From: Acidobacteriota bacterium
GTDB taxonomy: Bacteria > Acidobacteriota > Terriglobia > Terriglobales > Acidobacteriaceae
Direction of reading: 5' to 3'
Length of the DNA stretch: 62,817 bases
Assembly (NCBI GenBank): GCA_003224755.1
Contig: QHZR01000079.1
Location: 1 to 62,817 of the forward strand
The notes under the pieces are model-generated. The model did no database searches. It was not told the origin of the DNA and saw only the letters and a list, made by a program, of their open reading frames with translations. The translations under genes and the position numbers were made by a program. Each line of letters begins with the position of its first letter. Positions within the stretch are counted from its first letter, which is position 1. Shown here one piece after another: positions 1 to 7,674 of this stretch.

Positions 1-1
1 C

Positions 2-175
2 TCGGCCTCCCGGCTCGTTGGGGAGTTCGAACCGGGAATCATGATCGTCGCCCGCGGGGGATCGCATAAATGGGTGACGGAGCTGAGTTTCCATCGAGAG
101 ATTCAGATGAGCACGAGCCTTGGTCAGCCGGCACGATCTGAATTCTTCCACGAGAGCGAAATGGCGCTCCTATAA
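2..175 (+). CDS. Possible 3' end of an unidentified gene (partial)
   Basis: One frame is open from the window edge to a TAA at 173-175 and would encode the last 57 residues of a protein, containing FEPGIMIVARGG and ending EFFHESEMALL. The third codon positions are GC-rich, as in the neighbouring genes. I do not recognise the family. It lies upstream of fmt on the same strand. It could also be a chance open frame, because only 174 bases are visible. Confidence 0.3.
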   Translation, partial: SASRLVGEFEPGIMIVARGGSHKWVTELSFHREIQMSTSLGQPARSEFFHESEMALL

Positions 176-240
176 CACCCGAGCCGCCCACACCACCCGT
201 ATCTCTTGACAGAGCCGTCGTTGTTACAGAAGGGATGACA

Positions 241-269
241 ACGTAGATAGCGTAGATAATGTTAGTTAT
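241..269 (+). promoter_or_regulatory. Phased repeat upstream of fmt
   Basis: Three similar units with a step of about 10 bases (ACGTAGATAG, CGTAGATAAT, GTTAGTTATC) lie just upstream of fmt. The nonamer GTTAGTTAT (261-269) recurs exactly at 1914-1922 in the promoter of the small gene at 1953. A TTGACA lies upstream at about 207-212, but no well-spaced -10 was seen. A protein-binding site is an inference. Confidence 0.35.
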
Positions 270-296
270 CCAATGACCAGATCACCCGATGATCCG

Positions 297-1220
297 ATGG
301 AGCTCATTTTTTGCGGTACTCCACAATTCGCGGTTCCCACGTTGGAGAAGCTGGTCGAGTCGTTCAATGTACGACTGGTCGTCACCCAGCCTGATCGCCC
401 TAAGGGCCGCAGACTTGAACTAGTCGCCTCTCCAGTCAAGCAGAGCGCCTTGGAGTTGAGCCTACCGATTTACCAGCCGGAAAAAATCAAGACTAACGAA
501 GAGCTGCAGACAAAACTGGAGGAGATTAGTCCCAACGCGATCATCGTGGTCGGTTATGGCCGCATCGTTCCGTCCTGGATGCTACAGCTTCCGGAATTCG
601 GCAACATCAATCTGCATGCCTCACTTCTGCCTAAATATCGCGGCGCGGCGCCGATCCAGTGGGCAATTGCGAATGGCGAGAGCGTTACCGGCGTGACGAC
701 CATGAGGATTGATGAAGGTCTCGATACCGGCGATATCCTTCTGCAGCGTGAGCTCTCGATTTCGGAAGATGCCACCGCCGAAGCTCTCGCGGCAAAGCTG
801 GCGACGATTGGCGCGGACCTGATGATCGAAACGCTGATGGGGCTTCAAACCGGCACTATACATCCGCAGAGACAAGACAATGCACAGGCCACGTTGGCCC
901 CGATTTTAAAGAAAGAAGATGGCCGGATTGACTTCAGCCGCCGCGCACCGGAAATTTACAATCGCTTTCGCGGCTTCCAGCCGTGGCCAGGAGCATTCAC
1001 CAGTTTTCGCGGACGGGGCCTGAACATCACCGCAATGAAACCTGCCTCGGAACAGACTCCTCCCACACAGCTTCTCCTAAAAGGCGACCAGCTATTTGTA
1101 GGATGCGGGAACGATAGCGCGATCGAACTGCTCGAACTTCAGCCCGAGGGCAAGAAACGAATGTCCGCCCGCGACTTCGTTCACGGATACAGACCGCAGA
1201 CGATGGAGAACCTTGGCTAG
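297..1220 (+). CDS. fmt: Methionyl-tRNA formyltransferase
   Basis: Transfers a formyl group from 10-formyl-tetrahydrofolate to Met-tRNAfMet in the cytosol for translation initiation. The 307-residue product starts MELIFCGTPQFAVPTL, the usual N-terminus of the family. It carries the catalytic region HASLLPKYRG (near residue 105) followed by an IDEGLDTGDIL segment, then the C-terminal OB-like domain. I chose the ATG at 297 because family members begin there; an in-frame ATG at 273 would add eight residues (MTRSPDDP). Neither start has a clear Shine-Dalgarno. rsmB follows about 1.1 kb downstream on the same strand, separated by small genes; in many bacteria the two are adjacent. Confidence 0.95.
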   Translation: MELIFCGTPQFAVPTLEKLVESFNVRLVVTQPDRPKGRRLELVASPVKQSALELSLPIYQPEKIKTNEELQTKLEEISPNAIIVVGYGRIVPSWMLQLPEFGNINLHASLLPKYRGAAPIQWAIANGESVTGVTTMRIDEGLDTGDILLQRELSISEDATAEALAAKLATIGADLMIETLMGLQTGTIHPQRQDNAQATLAPILKKEDGRIDFSRRAPEIYNRFRGFQPWPGAFTSFRGRGLNITAMKPASEQTPPTQLLLKGDQLFVGCGNDSAIELLELQPEGKKRMSARDFVHGYRPQTMENLG

Positions 1221-1372
1221 CACAGCGCATGGTCGTTGGTGAAGGAACGCTCTCGATGCGGAGTGCGCTACGAGAAAATCCGCACCGTCATAATTGACCT
1301 GGGCGTCCGCGGTTCTCTTCCGACAAAGAGCTTTTATGCAGTCAAATTTCGGTCGCAAACTTCAACTAAACT

Positions 1373-1537
1373 TCAGGCAACAGTGCGTGCCTGTGGCGCT
1401 TGCTGGTTAAGCCGCTCTTGTTTCTCGCGCAGTAATTGGTCTATTTCCCGAATCAACGCCATCAGTCGCTGCGGGTCTTGTTCGACCGCAGCCTGCTCAC
1501 AAAGAACCTGCCATCGTTCCCTAGTTTGATCTTTCAT
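1373..1537 (-). CDS. Microprotein, 54 aa, second gene of a small two-gene operon
   Basis: A 54-residue frame on the minus strand runs from ATG (1537) to TGA (1373-1375): it starts MKDQTRERWQVLCEQAAVEQ and ends QAPQARTVA. It is rich in Gln, Glu and Arg and is predicted to be a helical, coiled-coil-like protein with a single Cys. GGGAG lies about eight bases before the ATG as a ribosome-binding site, and the start is only three bases after the stop of the gene at 1541-1714, which suggests translational coupling. I recall similar short proteins with EQAAVEQDP and RLMxLxxEI patterns from Acidobacteriota genomes, function unknown. The composition and ribosome-binding site support a real gene. Confidence 0.65.
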   Translation of the reverse strand: MKDQTRERWQVLCEQAAVEQDPQRLMALIREIDQLLREKQERLNQQAPQARTVA

Positions 1538-1540
1538 CTG

Positions 1541-1714
1541 TCAGCTCCCGCTTGCCACGCTGGCAAACTTTTTCTTTCCGGGTGCAGCCACTCCGTTTTT
1601 CGCTGGTCGCTGATTCGGAGTTTCATCAAGGTGCAAAACCTTCTTTACCGCCCGCACTGGAACCTGTTCGAAATATGTTTTTGGCTTGCGAAGTGTGATT
1701 GGCTTCTTCAACAC
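1541..1714 (-). CDS. Small basic protein, about 57 aa, first gene of a small two-gene operon
   Basis: This minus-strand frame reads LKKPITLRKPKTYFEQVPV followed by RAVKKVLHLDE and a Lys/Ala-rich tail, ending at TGA 1541-1543. Possible starts are GTG at 1714 or TTG at 1711; a TGA lies in frame further upstream, so it cannot extend far. No strong Shine-Dalgarno is visible. The FEQVPxxxVKK pattern resembles short proteins of unknown function found ahead of genes like the downstream one. It is strongly basic; nucleic-acid or regulator binding is only a guess. An inverted repeat at 1774-1795 lies in its upstream region. Confidence 0.5.
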   Translation of the reverse strand: MLKKPITLRKPKTYFEQVPVRAVKKVLHLDETPNQRPAKNGVAAPGKKKFASVASGS

Positions 1715-1773
1715 ACTTTGACAGTAGCAAACAAGAACTGATACGGGTCACATCTTTACGGAATCTTTTAATA

Positions 1774-1795
1774 GCCCTAAAGGCCGGTTTAGGGC
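1774..1795. repeat. Perfect inverted repeat in the divergent intergenic region
   Basis: GCCCTAAA (1774-1781) and TTTAGGGC (1788-1795) form an 8-bp stem around GGCCGG. It sits about 60 bases upstream of the minus-strand microprotein pair and about 90 bases before the promoter of the gene at 1953. It has no T-run on either side, so an operator or leader hairpin is more likely than a terminator. Confidence 0.6.
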
Positions 1796-1880
1796 GCGGG
1801 TTTGTGCCCATTGTGGGTTTAATCTGCGCCCCGCCATAATCCTTTAGAAATCTAATAGTTTAGGAGCCCGATAATTTATC

Positions 1881-1922
1881 TTGACAGATACGTTAGTATT
1901 ACGTTAGGATAACGTTAGTTAT
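1881..1922 (+). promoter_or_regulatory. Promoter with three 11-bp-phased ACGTTAG repeats
   Basis: TTGACA (1881-1886) and TAGGAT (1905-1910), 18 bases apart, form a good sigma-70-type promoter for the small gene at 1953. ACGTTAG occurs at 1890-1896, 1901-1907 and 1912-1918, exactly 11 bases apart, so the copies lie on one face of the helix and cover the spacer, the -10 and the likely start of transcription. This is the arrangement expected of a repressor or activator site; the factor is unknown. Confidence 0.6.
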
Positions 1923-1952
1923 AGAAAACTGCCATCGCCACGTGGAGGTCCA

Positions 1953-2231
1953 ATGAGCCCGCGTTTCGATAAAACTCCAATGAACTTCAAGACCATGGCG
2001 CAACTGGATGTGCCGCAGGGCCGCAACGGCAAACACAAGACGATTGTCACTAAAATTCTTTCCGACCTCGGTCAGGTTGACCAAGGGGTCGCGCTGAAGG
2101 TACCGTTGGCAGGTTTGGACGGAGGCAAGGAAAAAGTGCGCTCGGCGTTGAACCGCGCCACTCACAAGGCCGGACGCAAGGTCGCAACGGCCACCGACGC
2201 CAACTTCCTTTACATCTGGAATGAAGGCTGA
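1953..2231 (+). CDS. Conserved-looking small hypothetical protein, 92 aa
   Basis: Function not recognised. The protein starts MSPRFDKTPMNFKTMAQLDV, has a basic middle (GRNGKHKTIVTKILSDL, RATHKAGRKVATATDAN) and ends FLYIWNEG. It has no membrane segment or signal peptide, so it should be cytosolic. GGAGGT a few bases before the ATG fixes the start, and a good promoter with phased repeats stands upstream (1881-1922), so it is probably expressed and regulated as a single gene. The basic Lys/Arg/Thr composition would suit binding to nucleic acid, but that is inference only. rsmB begins 107 bases downstream. Confidence 0.75.
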   Translation: MSPRFDKTPMNFKTMAQLDVPQGRNGKHKTIVTKILSDLGQVDQGVALKVPLAGLDGGKEKVRSALNRATHKAGRKVATATDANFLYIWNEG

Positions 2232-2338
2232 GTTTCGGCGCATTGCCGGTGCGGGTTGAAGATTGCCTGTCATCCCTACCTGCAACTTTTTAGCGGTCCG
2301 ACGTTCTCGACGGCTCAAGCCTTCTAAAATAGCTGCTC

Positions 2339-3757
2339 ATGCCGGTTTCCCCTGCGCGCGCGGCGGCGTTTGAAATCCTGCTGCGGGTCGAGACGACCGA
2401 TTCCTACGCTTCGGAGCTGCTCCACTCCAGCCGCTTCGCGAAGCTTTCTGGTGCAGACCACGGCTTGCTGACCGAGTTTGTCATGGGTGTGCTGCGCTGG
2501 CGCGGCGTACTGGATGACAAAATCGCAGAGCACACAAGTCAACCGCTAATCAAACTGGATCGCGAAGTGCTAATCGCACTGCGCCTGGGTGCGTATCAAC
2601 TCCTGTTCCTTGATCGTGTTCCGAAGCACGCCGCCATCAACGAGAGTGTGGAACTGGTCAAGCGGGCGCGCAAGAAGTCAGCAGCTGGAATGGTGAATGC
2701 GGTGTTACGGAAGATTTCTAATTCCCATTTCTCCCAAAAGAGGCAAGAAGTTGGGCCCTCATTCGATGATCGTTCCGCACATCCTGCATGGCTAGTTGAG
2801 CGATGGCAGCGAATCTATGGCCCAGAGGCCGCAAACAAGATCTGCGAGTACGACCAATCGATGCCGCAGACTGCGGTTCGCATGACCACTACTCTTTCAA
2901 TTAGTGATGCGAGTCGAGCTTCGCTTGATGGACAGCCGAGGGCGGCTGTCCCCACATTGGAATGCATCTCCTCACCGCCGGCACCGCCTTTCCACACGGC
3001 ATTCGAGCAGGTTCGGGCTCAAGGAATTCAGTTCAAAGGAGGAAGACTACTGGGCCAAGCCGCCGTTCTCAAAGCTGGCGACATCTCTCAAACTGCATTT
3101 CGCGAACGCCGGTTGGTAATTCAGGACGAAGCCTCGCAACTGGTCGCGCTGCTAGTTGGGCGGGGGAACTCCATTCTCGATTGCTGCGCTGCGCCGGGCG
3201 GCAAGACACGCATTATGGCAGAAAAGAATCCCAACGCAACGGTCGTAGCGATGGATCTGCACCCGCACCGCGCGAACCTGCTCCGCAGACTTGCGCCTGA
3301 GTCAAATATTCAAGTGATCGCAGCCGACGCCCGCCACATGCCATTCGCCACAACCTTCGATCGCATTCTGGTGGATGCTCCGTGCTCGGGAACCGGGACG
3401 CTGGCCCGAAATCCCGAGATCAAATGGCGGCTTACACCGGAGGACATCTTGCGCTTGCAGGCATATCAAATCGAAATTCTGACCGCGGCGATGAAGCACG
3501 TGGCGAAACGCGGCCGCATTATTTATTCGACCTGCTCGCTGGAACCTGAGGAAAACGAAGCGGTCATCGAAAAGGCGATGGCTTCCGAGAGGTCATTTAA
3601 AGTGGTTGATTGCGGGGGCGAACTGCGGCGGCTCGCTACACAGGGTGAGCTTGTCTGGGAAGGCATCGAATCGCTCTTGAGTGGGCCGCATCTGCGGACG
3701 ATTCCTGGCGTGCATCCTTGCGATGGGTTCTTCGCGGCTGTCCTTGAGCAAGGATGA
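2339..3757 (+). CDS. rsmB: 16S rRNA (cytosine-5)-methyltransferase RsmB
   Basis: Methylates C5 of cytosine 967 (E. coli numbering) in 16S rRNA using S-adenosylmethionine. An N-terminal NusB-like domain (residues 1-140, with RVPKHAAINESVELVK) precedes a Rossmann methyltransferase domain: SAM motif ILDCCAAPGGKT near 279, VDAPCSGTGTLARNPEIKW near 344, and YSTCSLEPEEN near 397. The Cys residues of the last two are the release and nucleophile cysteines of this family. At 472 residues it is longer than usual (about 430), partly because of an inserted palindromic repeat (2914-2955) that adds a GQPRAAVPT stretch near residues 192-206, between the two domains. The frame remains open throughout. Confidence 0.95.
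   Translation: MPVSPARAAAFEILLRVETTDSYASELLHSSRFAKLSGADHGLLTEFVMGVLRWRGVLDDKIAEHTSQPLIKLDREVLIALRLGAYQLLFLDRVPKHAAINESVELVKRARKKSAAGMVNAVLRKISNSHFSQKRQEVGPSFDDRSAHPAWLVERWQRIYGPEAANKICEYDQSMPQTAVRMTTTLSISDASRASLDGQPRAAVPTLECISSPPAPPFHTAFEQVRAQGIQFKGGRLLGQAAVLKAGDISQTAFRERRLVIQDEASQLVALLVGRGNSILDCCAAPGGKTRIMAEKNPNATVVAMDLHPHRANLLRRLAPESNIQVIAADARHMPFATTFDRILVDAPCSGTGTLARNPEIKWRLTPEDILRLQAYQIEILTAAMKHVAKRGRIIYSTCSLEPEENEAVIEKAMASERSFKVVDCGGELRRLATQGELVWEGIESLLSGPHLRTIPGVHPCDGFFAAVLEQG
2914..2955 (+). repeat. Double-hairpin palindromic repeat inside rsmB
   Basis: TCGAGC-TTC-GCTTGA (2914-2928, one G-T pair) is followed by GGACAGCCG (2930-2938), AGGG, and CGGCTGTCC (2943-2951), then CCAC. The second module is identical to the two copies at 42482-42611. 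It is read in frame as part of the rsmB protein. Confidence 0.85.
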
Positions 3758-3862
3758 AGTCTTCGTCGATTTCAACCAGACTCGTTTATCTCGACGATCG
3801 AAGGGTCTAGGCGAGCGCGTGTTGCTGTCGTCCCTACAGGACTCTCGTTGTCTTTGAATCTA

Positions 3863-3909
3863 CCCAGGACTCACGTCCTGGGCTAACTATATCCCGCCCC
3901 TGTCGGGGC
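3863..3909. repeat. Intergenic hairpin repeats downstream of rsmB
   Basis: CCCAGGAC-TCAC-GTCCTGGG (3863-3882) and GCCCC-TGTC-GGGGC (3896-3909) lie in the 274-base gap between rsmB and the convergent PASTA gene. They belong to the same hairpin family as the cluster at 34570-34924. They may also stop transcription from either side, but no T-run follows. I see no gene in this gap. Confidence 0.75.
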
Positions 3910-4031
3910 TTGTTAGTTGCCAATTCAATCCTCTTGCCTCATGCGCGCATGGTGTTCTCACACACTAATGTGTGTCGCAGAGGAGGATCTGTTAGGTGTA
4001 TCGAGGCCTTCACCGCAGGCGGCCCTAATTT

Positions 4032-4802
4032 TCATTTCACCACAAAATTGATTGCCGATCCGGCCAGCACCTTCGCTCCTGGCGAAGGATCCTGTCCCAC
4101 GACGATAGAAGCAGGAGATGAAGTAATCGGGATTAGCGGCCCTGGGCCGTTCGTCTCTGATTGAGTGCCGGAGTTCTCTGGCGTCGGCGTTACCGCCATC
4201 GTGACTCTTCCAACTGAGAACCCAGCATCTCGCAACGTGTTCGTTACCGTGCCCAAGGGCTGTCCAACGAAACTCGGCATCACAAATGCGGCAGGTGAAT
4301 CTGCCTGTGTAATCAGAAGGCTAACTCTGGGCGCTGACACATTCGGTGAGTTCGCCGGCGGATTTTGTCCAGCAACTTGATCTGAAGTTGAGCCGGGAAG
4401 CACGGCGCGGGCAATGGATTCGATTTCGATTCTCCGCTGAGCCAGCGTCAGACTCGCAGCCCGTTCACTGTCGCCCACAACTTGGGGAACCGTGACCCGC
4501 TGCGGACCAAGACTTAGGGCCAGCCGCACCTCCCAACCGCGGCGAACCACAGTCCCGGGCGAGGGCACTTGCGATAGCACCTTCCCCTCAGGAACTGCGG
4601 CGCTGTAATAGCTGCGCTCGACTGAGGCAGCGAGGCCGGCATCATCGGCAACGCGGCGCGCTTCGACCGGACTCTTGCCGCGTAGATCGGGAACGTTGAC
4701 TTCTTGCCCGTGGATCGCCAGACGCATCGCGGTAAGCGCAGAGAGCAAGGCGACTGCGATCAGCACCAGCGCCAGCAAAAAGTACCGCAGCACGTTCCGC
4801 AT
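4032..4802 (-). CDS. Membrane-anchored protein with three PASTA domains
   Basis: A 256-residue protein with a short cytosolic N-terminus, one membrane helix (residues 5-27, YFLLALVLIAVALLSALTAM) and then three PASTA repeats outside the membrane: about 34-100 (VNVPDLRGKSPVEARR), 102-168 (VTVPQVVGDSERAAS) and 172-256 (VMPSFVGQPLGTVTN). PASTA domains bind peptidoglycan fragments in serine/threonine kinases and penicillin-binding proteins, but no kinase or transpeptidase domain is present here. A role as a cell-wall sensor or scaffold is inferred. The ATG lies only seven bases from a TATAAT on the minus strand (4809-4814), so its mRNA could be leaderless. Confidence 0.85.
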   Translation of the reverse strand: MRNVLRYFLLALVLIAVALLSALTAMRLAIHGQEVNVPDLRGKSPVEARRVADDAGLAASVERSYYSAAVPEGKVLSQVPSPGTVVRRGWEVRLALSLGPQRVTVPQVVGDSERAASLTLAQRRIEIESIARAVLPGSTSDQVAGQNPPANSPNVSAPRVSLLITQADSPAAFVMPSFVGQPLGTVTNTLRDAGFSVGRVTMAVTPTPENSGTQSETNGPGPLIPITSSPASIVVGQDPSPGAKVLAGSAINFVVK

Positions 4803-4803
4803 G

Positions 4804-4821
4804 CGCCGATTATAATCGGCG
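4804..4821. promoter_or_regulatory. 18-bp perfect palindrome with TATAAT on both strands
   Basis: CGCCGATTATAATCGGCG is a perfect palindrome between the divergent PASTA and cytochrome c genes. It contains a consensus -10 on each strand (plus 4811-4816, minus 4809-4814). No convincing -35 lies at the expected spacing on either side. A repressor bound to the palindrome would block both directions. Promoter function is inferred. Confidence 0.5.
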
Positions 4822-4865
4822 ATTTCAGGAATGCCGCGCGGGCGAATCCCACTCAGAGAACCATC

Positions 4866-5440
4866 TTGAGATTTCTTGCGGGACTAATTGTCGGAGTCTT
4901 GCTGGTAATAGGAGCTGCCTTTGGATATTTCCTTTCGGGCAGAGCGCCGGTTGCAACTACTGACAAGACGCTGCCGTTTGAAAAAATGCTTGCCAACGGA
5001 GCGCTGCATGCGCGAATCAAAAAAGAGATGCCGAAGTCGGTGCCGGTTACTGCCGATGAGGCGACGTTTCTCGCCGGCGCCCACGTTTATCAGCACCATT
5101 GCGGGTTGTGCCACGGATTCCCCAACATGGATCAGGGCCCAATCAGAAAGGGAATGTTTCCAAGCCACCGCACCTCTTTCGCGGCAAAGGAGTCACAGAT
5201 GATGAGCCGGGCGAGCTTATTGGAAGGTGGCGAATGGAATCCGGCTTACCGGAATGCCGTCATTCAATGGTAGTCTGAGCGAGACCGAGATGTGGCAGGT
5301 CAGCGTGCTACTGGCGAATTGCCAACAAGATTTCCGATGCCGTGAAACAAGAATTGAAGCCGCCGAATTTTGGTGGACCGCTGCCGCCGGGTACGCCGGT
5401 CCGTCAGGGTACGGCCCCACCTGCAGGGAAGACCCATTAG
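4866..5440 (+). pseudogene. Membrane-anchored c-type cytochrome, broken by three frameshifts
   Basis: The first part, from a TTG at 4866 (MRFLAGLIVGVLLV..), has one membrane helix and the heme site CGLCH with the context HVYQHHCGLCHG. Homology to itself continues through three frames: KPPHLFRGKGVTDDEPGEL after a one-base loss near 5160, WKVANGIRLTGMPSF and ETEMWQVSVLLAN after another loss near 5215, and ANKISDAVKQELKPPNF to a TAG at 5438 after one extra T near 5325. The joined product is a typical single-heme cytochrome c of about 190 residues with the axial Met in GMPSF. All three changes alter homopolymer lengths, so sequencing error and true decay are both possible. Confidence 0.75.
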
Positions 5441-5447
5441 CTTCAGC

Positions 5448-6056
5448 TTAGGACTTCCACGCTGCCGGTACGGGATGCTGCGCTTCGTAGGCAGAGATCT
5501 CCGACTCGTGCTGGAGCGTAAGGCCGATGTCGTCCAGTCCTTCAAGCAGGCAATGACGCGTGAAGTCGTCAATCTGGAAACGCGCGCCGAAGCCGTGTTC
5601 ATCTTCTACTGTGCAGGTTTCGAGATTGATGTTGAGCTGATAATCCGGAATTTCAGACGCCCTGCGCGCGATCTCTGAAACTTCTTCTTCCTTCAGAACT
5701 ACCGTGAGCACCCCATTTTTTGAGCAGTTATTGGCGAAGATGTCTGCAAACGAGGGCGCGATTACAGCACGGAAACCGAAATTTGCGAGCGCCCAAACAG
5801 CGTGTTCGCGCGAGGAGCCACAGCCGAAATTCTTGCCGGCGACCAATATGCTTGCGCCCGAGTAGCGGGACTGATTTAGAACGAAATTTGGATTGGGCAG
5901 GCCCTCAGCCGATCTGCGCCAATCATTGAACAGGAATTCGCCGAATCCAGTGCGCTCAATCCGCTTTAGGAATTGCTTGGGGATAATTTGGTCGGTATCT
6001 ATGTTTGCCTGGTAGAGCGGAGCGACTTTGCCGGTATGCGCGCGAAATGGTTGCAT
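5448..6056 (-). CDS. leuD: 3-isopropylmalate dehydratase, small subunit
   Basis: Small swivel subunit of isopropylmalate isomerase, the second step of leucine biosynthesis, working with LeuC. The start at 6056 gives MQPFRAHTGKVAPLY, the usual N-terminus; upstream codons to 6116 are repeat-derived and were excluded. Conserved blocks NIDTDQIIPKQFLKR, NFGCGSSREHAVWAL and FANNCSKNGVLTV are all present. The 202-residue length is normal. leuC lies upstream on the same strand, but 160 bases containing hairpin repeats separate them instead of the usual few bases. Confidence 0.95.
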   Translation of the reverse strand: MQPFRAHTGKVAPLYQANIDTDQIIPKQFLKRIERTGFGEFLFNDWRRSAEGLPNPNFVLNQSRYSGASILVAGKNFGCGSSREHAVWALANFGFRAVIAPSFADIFANNCSKNGVLTVVLKEEEVSEIARRASEIPDYQLNINLETCTVEDEHGFGARFQIDDFTRHCLLEGLDDIGLTLQHESEISAYEAQHPVPAAWKS

Positions 6057-6087
6057 ATGAAGTTTTGCCTTTGGCCTGGATCCCACA

Positions 6088-6140
6088 GGGGCTAAAGCCC
6101 CACTCATTTCAAACAACTTACGCGGCGCTGAAAGCGCCGC
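6088..6140. repeat. Hairpin repeats between leuC and leuD
   Basis: GGGGC-TAAA-GCCCC (6088-6101) and GCGGCGC-TGAAA-GCGCCGC (6122-6140) sit in the leuC-leuD gap (6057-6216). They belong to the same loop-with-purines hairpin family as 34570-34924. They could modulate the ratio of the two subunits by mRNA processing or partial termination; this is inference. Confidence 0.75.
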
Positions 6141-6216
6141 TCTTCCACAAGTAGCACAAGCATACGCTTTGCGTGGCGCCAGTATTCGCCTACGAAGAGG
6201 CTGAAGTCCTCGCGTC

Positions 6217-7623
6217 TTAGTTGAACCGCCAGTTGCGAATATCCGTGAAGTGTCCGGTAATTGCTGCCGCAGCCGCCATCATCGGACTGACTAGATGCGT
6301 GCGGCCGCCCCGCCCCTGCCGGCCTTCGAAATTGCGGTTGCTGGTTGAAGCGCATCTTTCGCCGGGCTTCAGAATGTCGGGATTCATGCCTAGGCACATC
6401 GAGCATCCAGATTCGCGCCACTCGAAGCCTGCCTCTTGAAAAATCCTGTCCAACCCTTCCCGCTCGGCCGCGCGCTTCACTTGCTGCGACCCGGGTACCA
6501 CCATGGCACGGACACCAGCGGCGACGCTATAGCCTTTGGCTACGCGGGCTGCTGCGCGCAAATCTTCCAAGCGCGAGTTGGTGCAGGAGCCTATGAACAC
6601 GCGCTCCAGGCGAATCTGTTCGATTGGAGTGCCGGGCTGCAGGCCCATATAGTCGAGCATGCGCTGGGCATTGGCGCGGTCGTTCGCATTACCGTTTGCC
6701 GGAAGGGCGGGCACGCTCGCAGTGATCGGAACCACCATGCCGGGATTTGTTCCCCAAGTGACAAAAGGAGCAAGTTCAGCAGCATTGATTTCAACGACAG
6801 CGTCGTACTTTGCTCCGGCGTCTGATGCCAGAGATCGCCAATGAGAAGCCGCCGCATCCCAATCGGCGCCCTGTGGAGCGAACCGGCGCCCCTTGATGTA
6901 GGCAAACGTCGTCTCATCCGGCGCCACCATGCCGGCGCGAGCCCCGGCTTCAATGCTCATGTTGCACAGGGTCATTCTGCCTTCCATCGAAAGCGCGCGC
7001 ACTGCTTCGCCGGCGTACTCCATGACATGTCCGGTTGCCCCGTCAGTTCCGATTCTGCCGATGATTCCCAAGGCCAAATCTTTGGCGGAAACACCTTCGC
7101 CTAGCTTGCCTGTCACATGGATCAGCATCGTCTTCGGCGTGCGCTGCGGCAGCGTTTGCGTTGCCAGAACATGCTCGACCTCCGAAGTGCCAATACCGAA
7201 GGCCAGCGCGCCGAACGCGCCGTGAGTACTAGTGTGGCTATCGCCGCAGACGATAGTCATGCCCGGTTGCGTGAACCCCAACTCAGGGCCAATCACATGC
7301 ACAATGCCCTGCTCGGGCGCGTCCATGTCGAAGAGGCGAACCTCGAATTCGCGGCAATTTTTCTGCAACGCTTCGATTTGTTTTTTTGCGATCGGATCAA
7401 AAATTGGGGTGCCCCGTGGTTCGGTCGGGATATTGTGGTCAACTGTGGCGATCGTCCGAAGTGGTTCGCGGACCTGGCGACCAGCGACGCGCAGCCCATC
7501 AAATGCCTGCGGGGAAGTAACCTCGTGGACGAGGTGCAAATCCACGTAAAGCAGTGCGGGCTGGCCTGGCGGCGTCGCGACGATATGCTCGTCCCAAACC
7601 TTTTCGAAGAGGGTGCGTGACAT
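6217..7623 (-). CDS. leuC: 3-isopropylmalate dehydratase, large subunit
   Basis: Large subunit holding the [4Fe-4S] cluster that isomerises 2- to 3-isopropylmalate in leucine synthesis. It starts [15 protein letters not shown] and has [16 protein letters not shown], the substrate motif [14 protein letters not shown], and cluster cysteines in [13 protein letters not shown] (near 346) and [11 protein letters not shown] (near 406 and 409). It ends with the [18 protein letters not shown] block. Its 468 residues match the family. leuD follows downstream. A second dehydratase of the aconitase superfamily is at 31470-33602. Confidence 0.97.
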   Translation of the reverse strand: MSRTLFEKVWDEHIVATPPGQPALLYVDLHLVHEVTSPQAFDGLRVAGRQVREPLRTIATVDHNIPTEPRGTPIFDPIAKKQIEALQKNCREFEVRLFDMDAPEQGIVHVIGPELGFTQPGMTIVCGDSHTSTHGAFGALAFGIGTSEVEHVLATQTLPQRTPKTMLIHVTGKLGEGVSAKDLALGIIGRIGTDGATGHVMEYAGEAVRALSMEGRMTLCNMSIEAGARAGMVAPDETTFAYIKGRRFAPQGADWDAAASHWRSLASDAGAKYDAVVEINAAELAPFVTWGTNPGMVVPITASVPALPANGNANDRANAQRMLDYMGLQPGTPIEQIRLERVFIGSCTNSRLEDLRAAARVAKGYSVAAGVRAMVVPGSQQVKRAAEREGLDRIFQEAGFEWRESGCSMCLGMNPDILKPGERCASTSNRNFEGRQGRGGRTHLVSPMMAAAAAITGHFTDIRNWRFN

Positions 7624-7674
7624 GTAGTTATAAGTTTATCAATAAACCATCCTCGCCAGAGCGCGGCACGCACC

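Noticed and set aside
7117-7620. A 167-codon plus-strand frame
   Set aside because: It is antisense to the start of leuC, which has a full-length conserved product.
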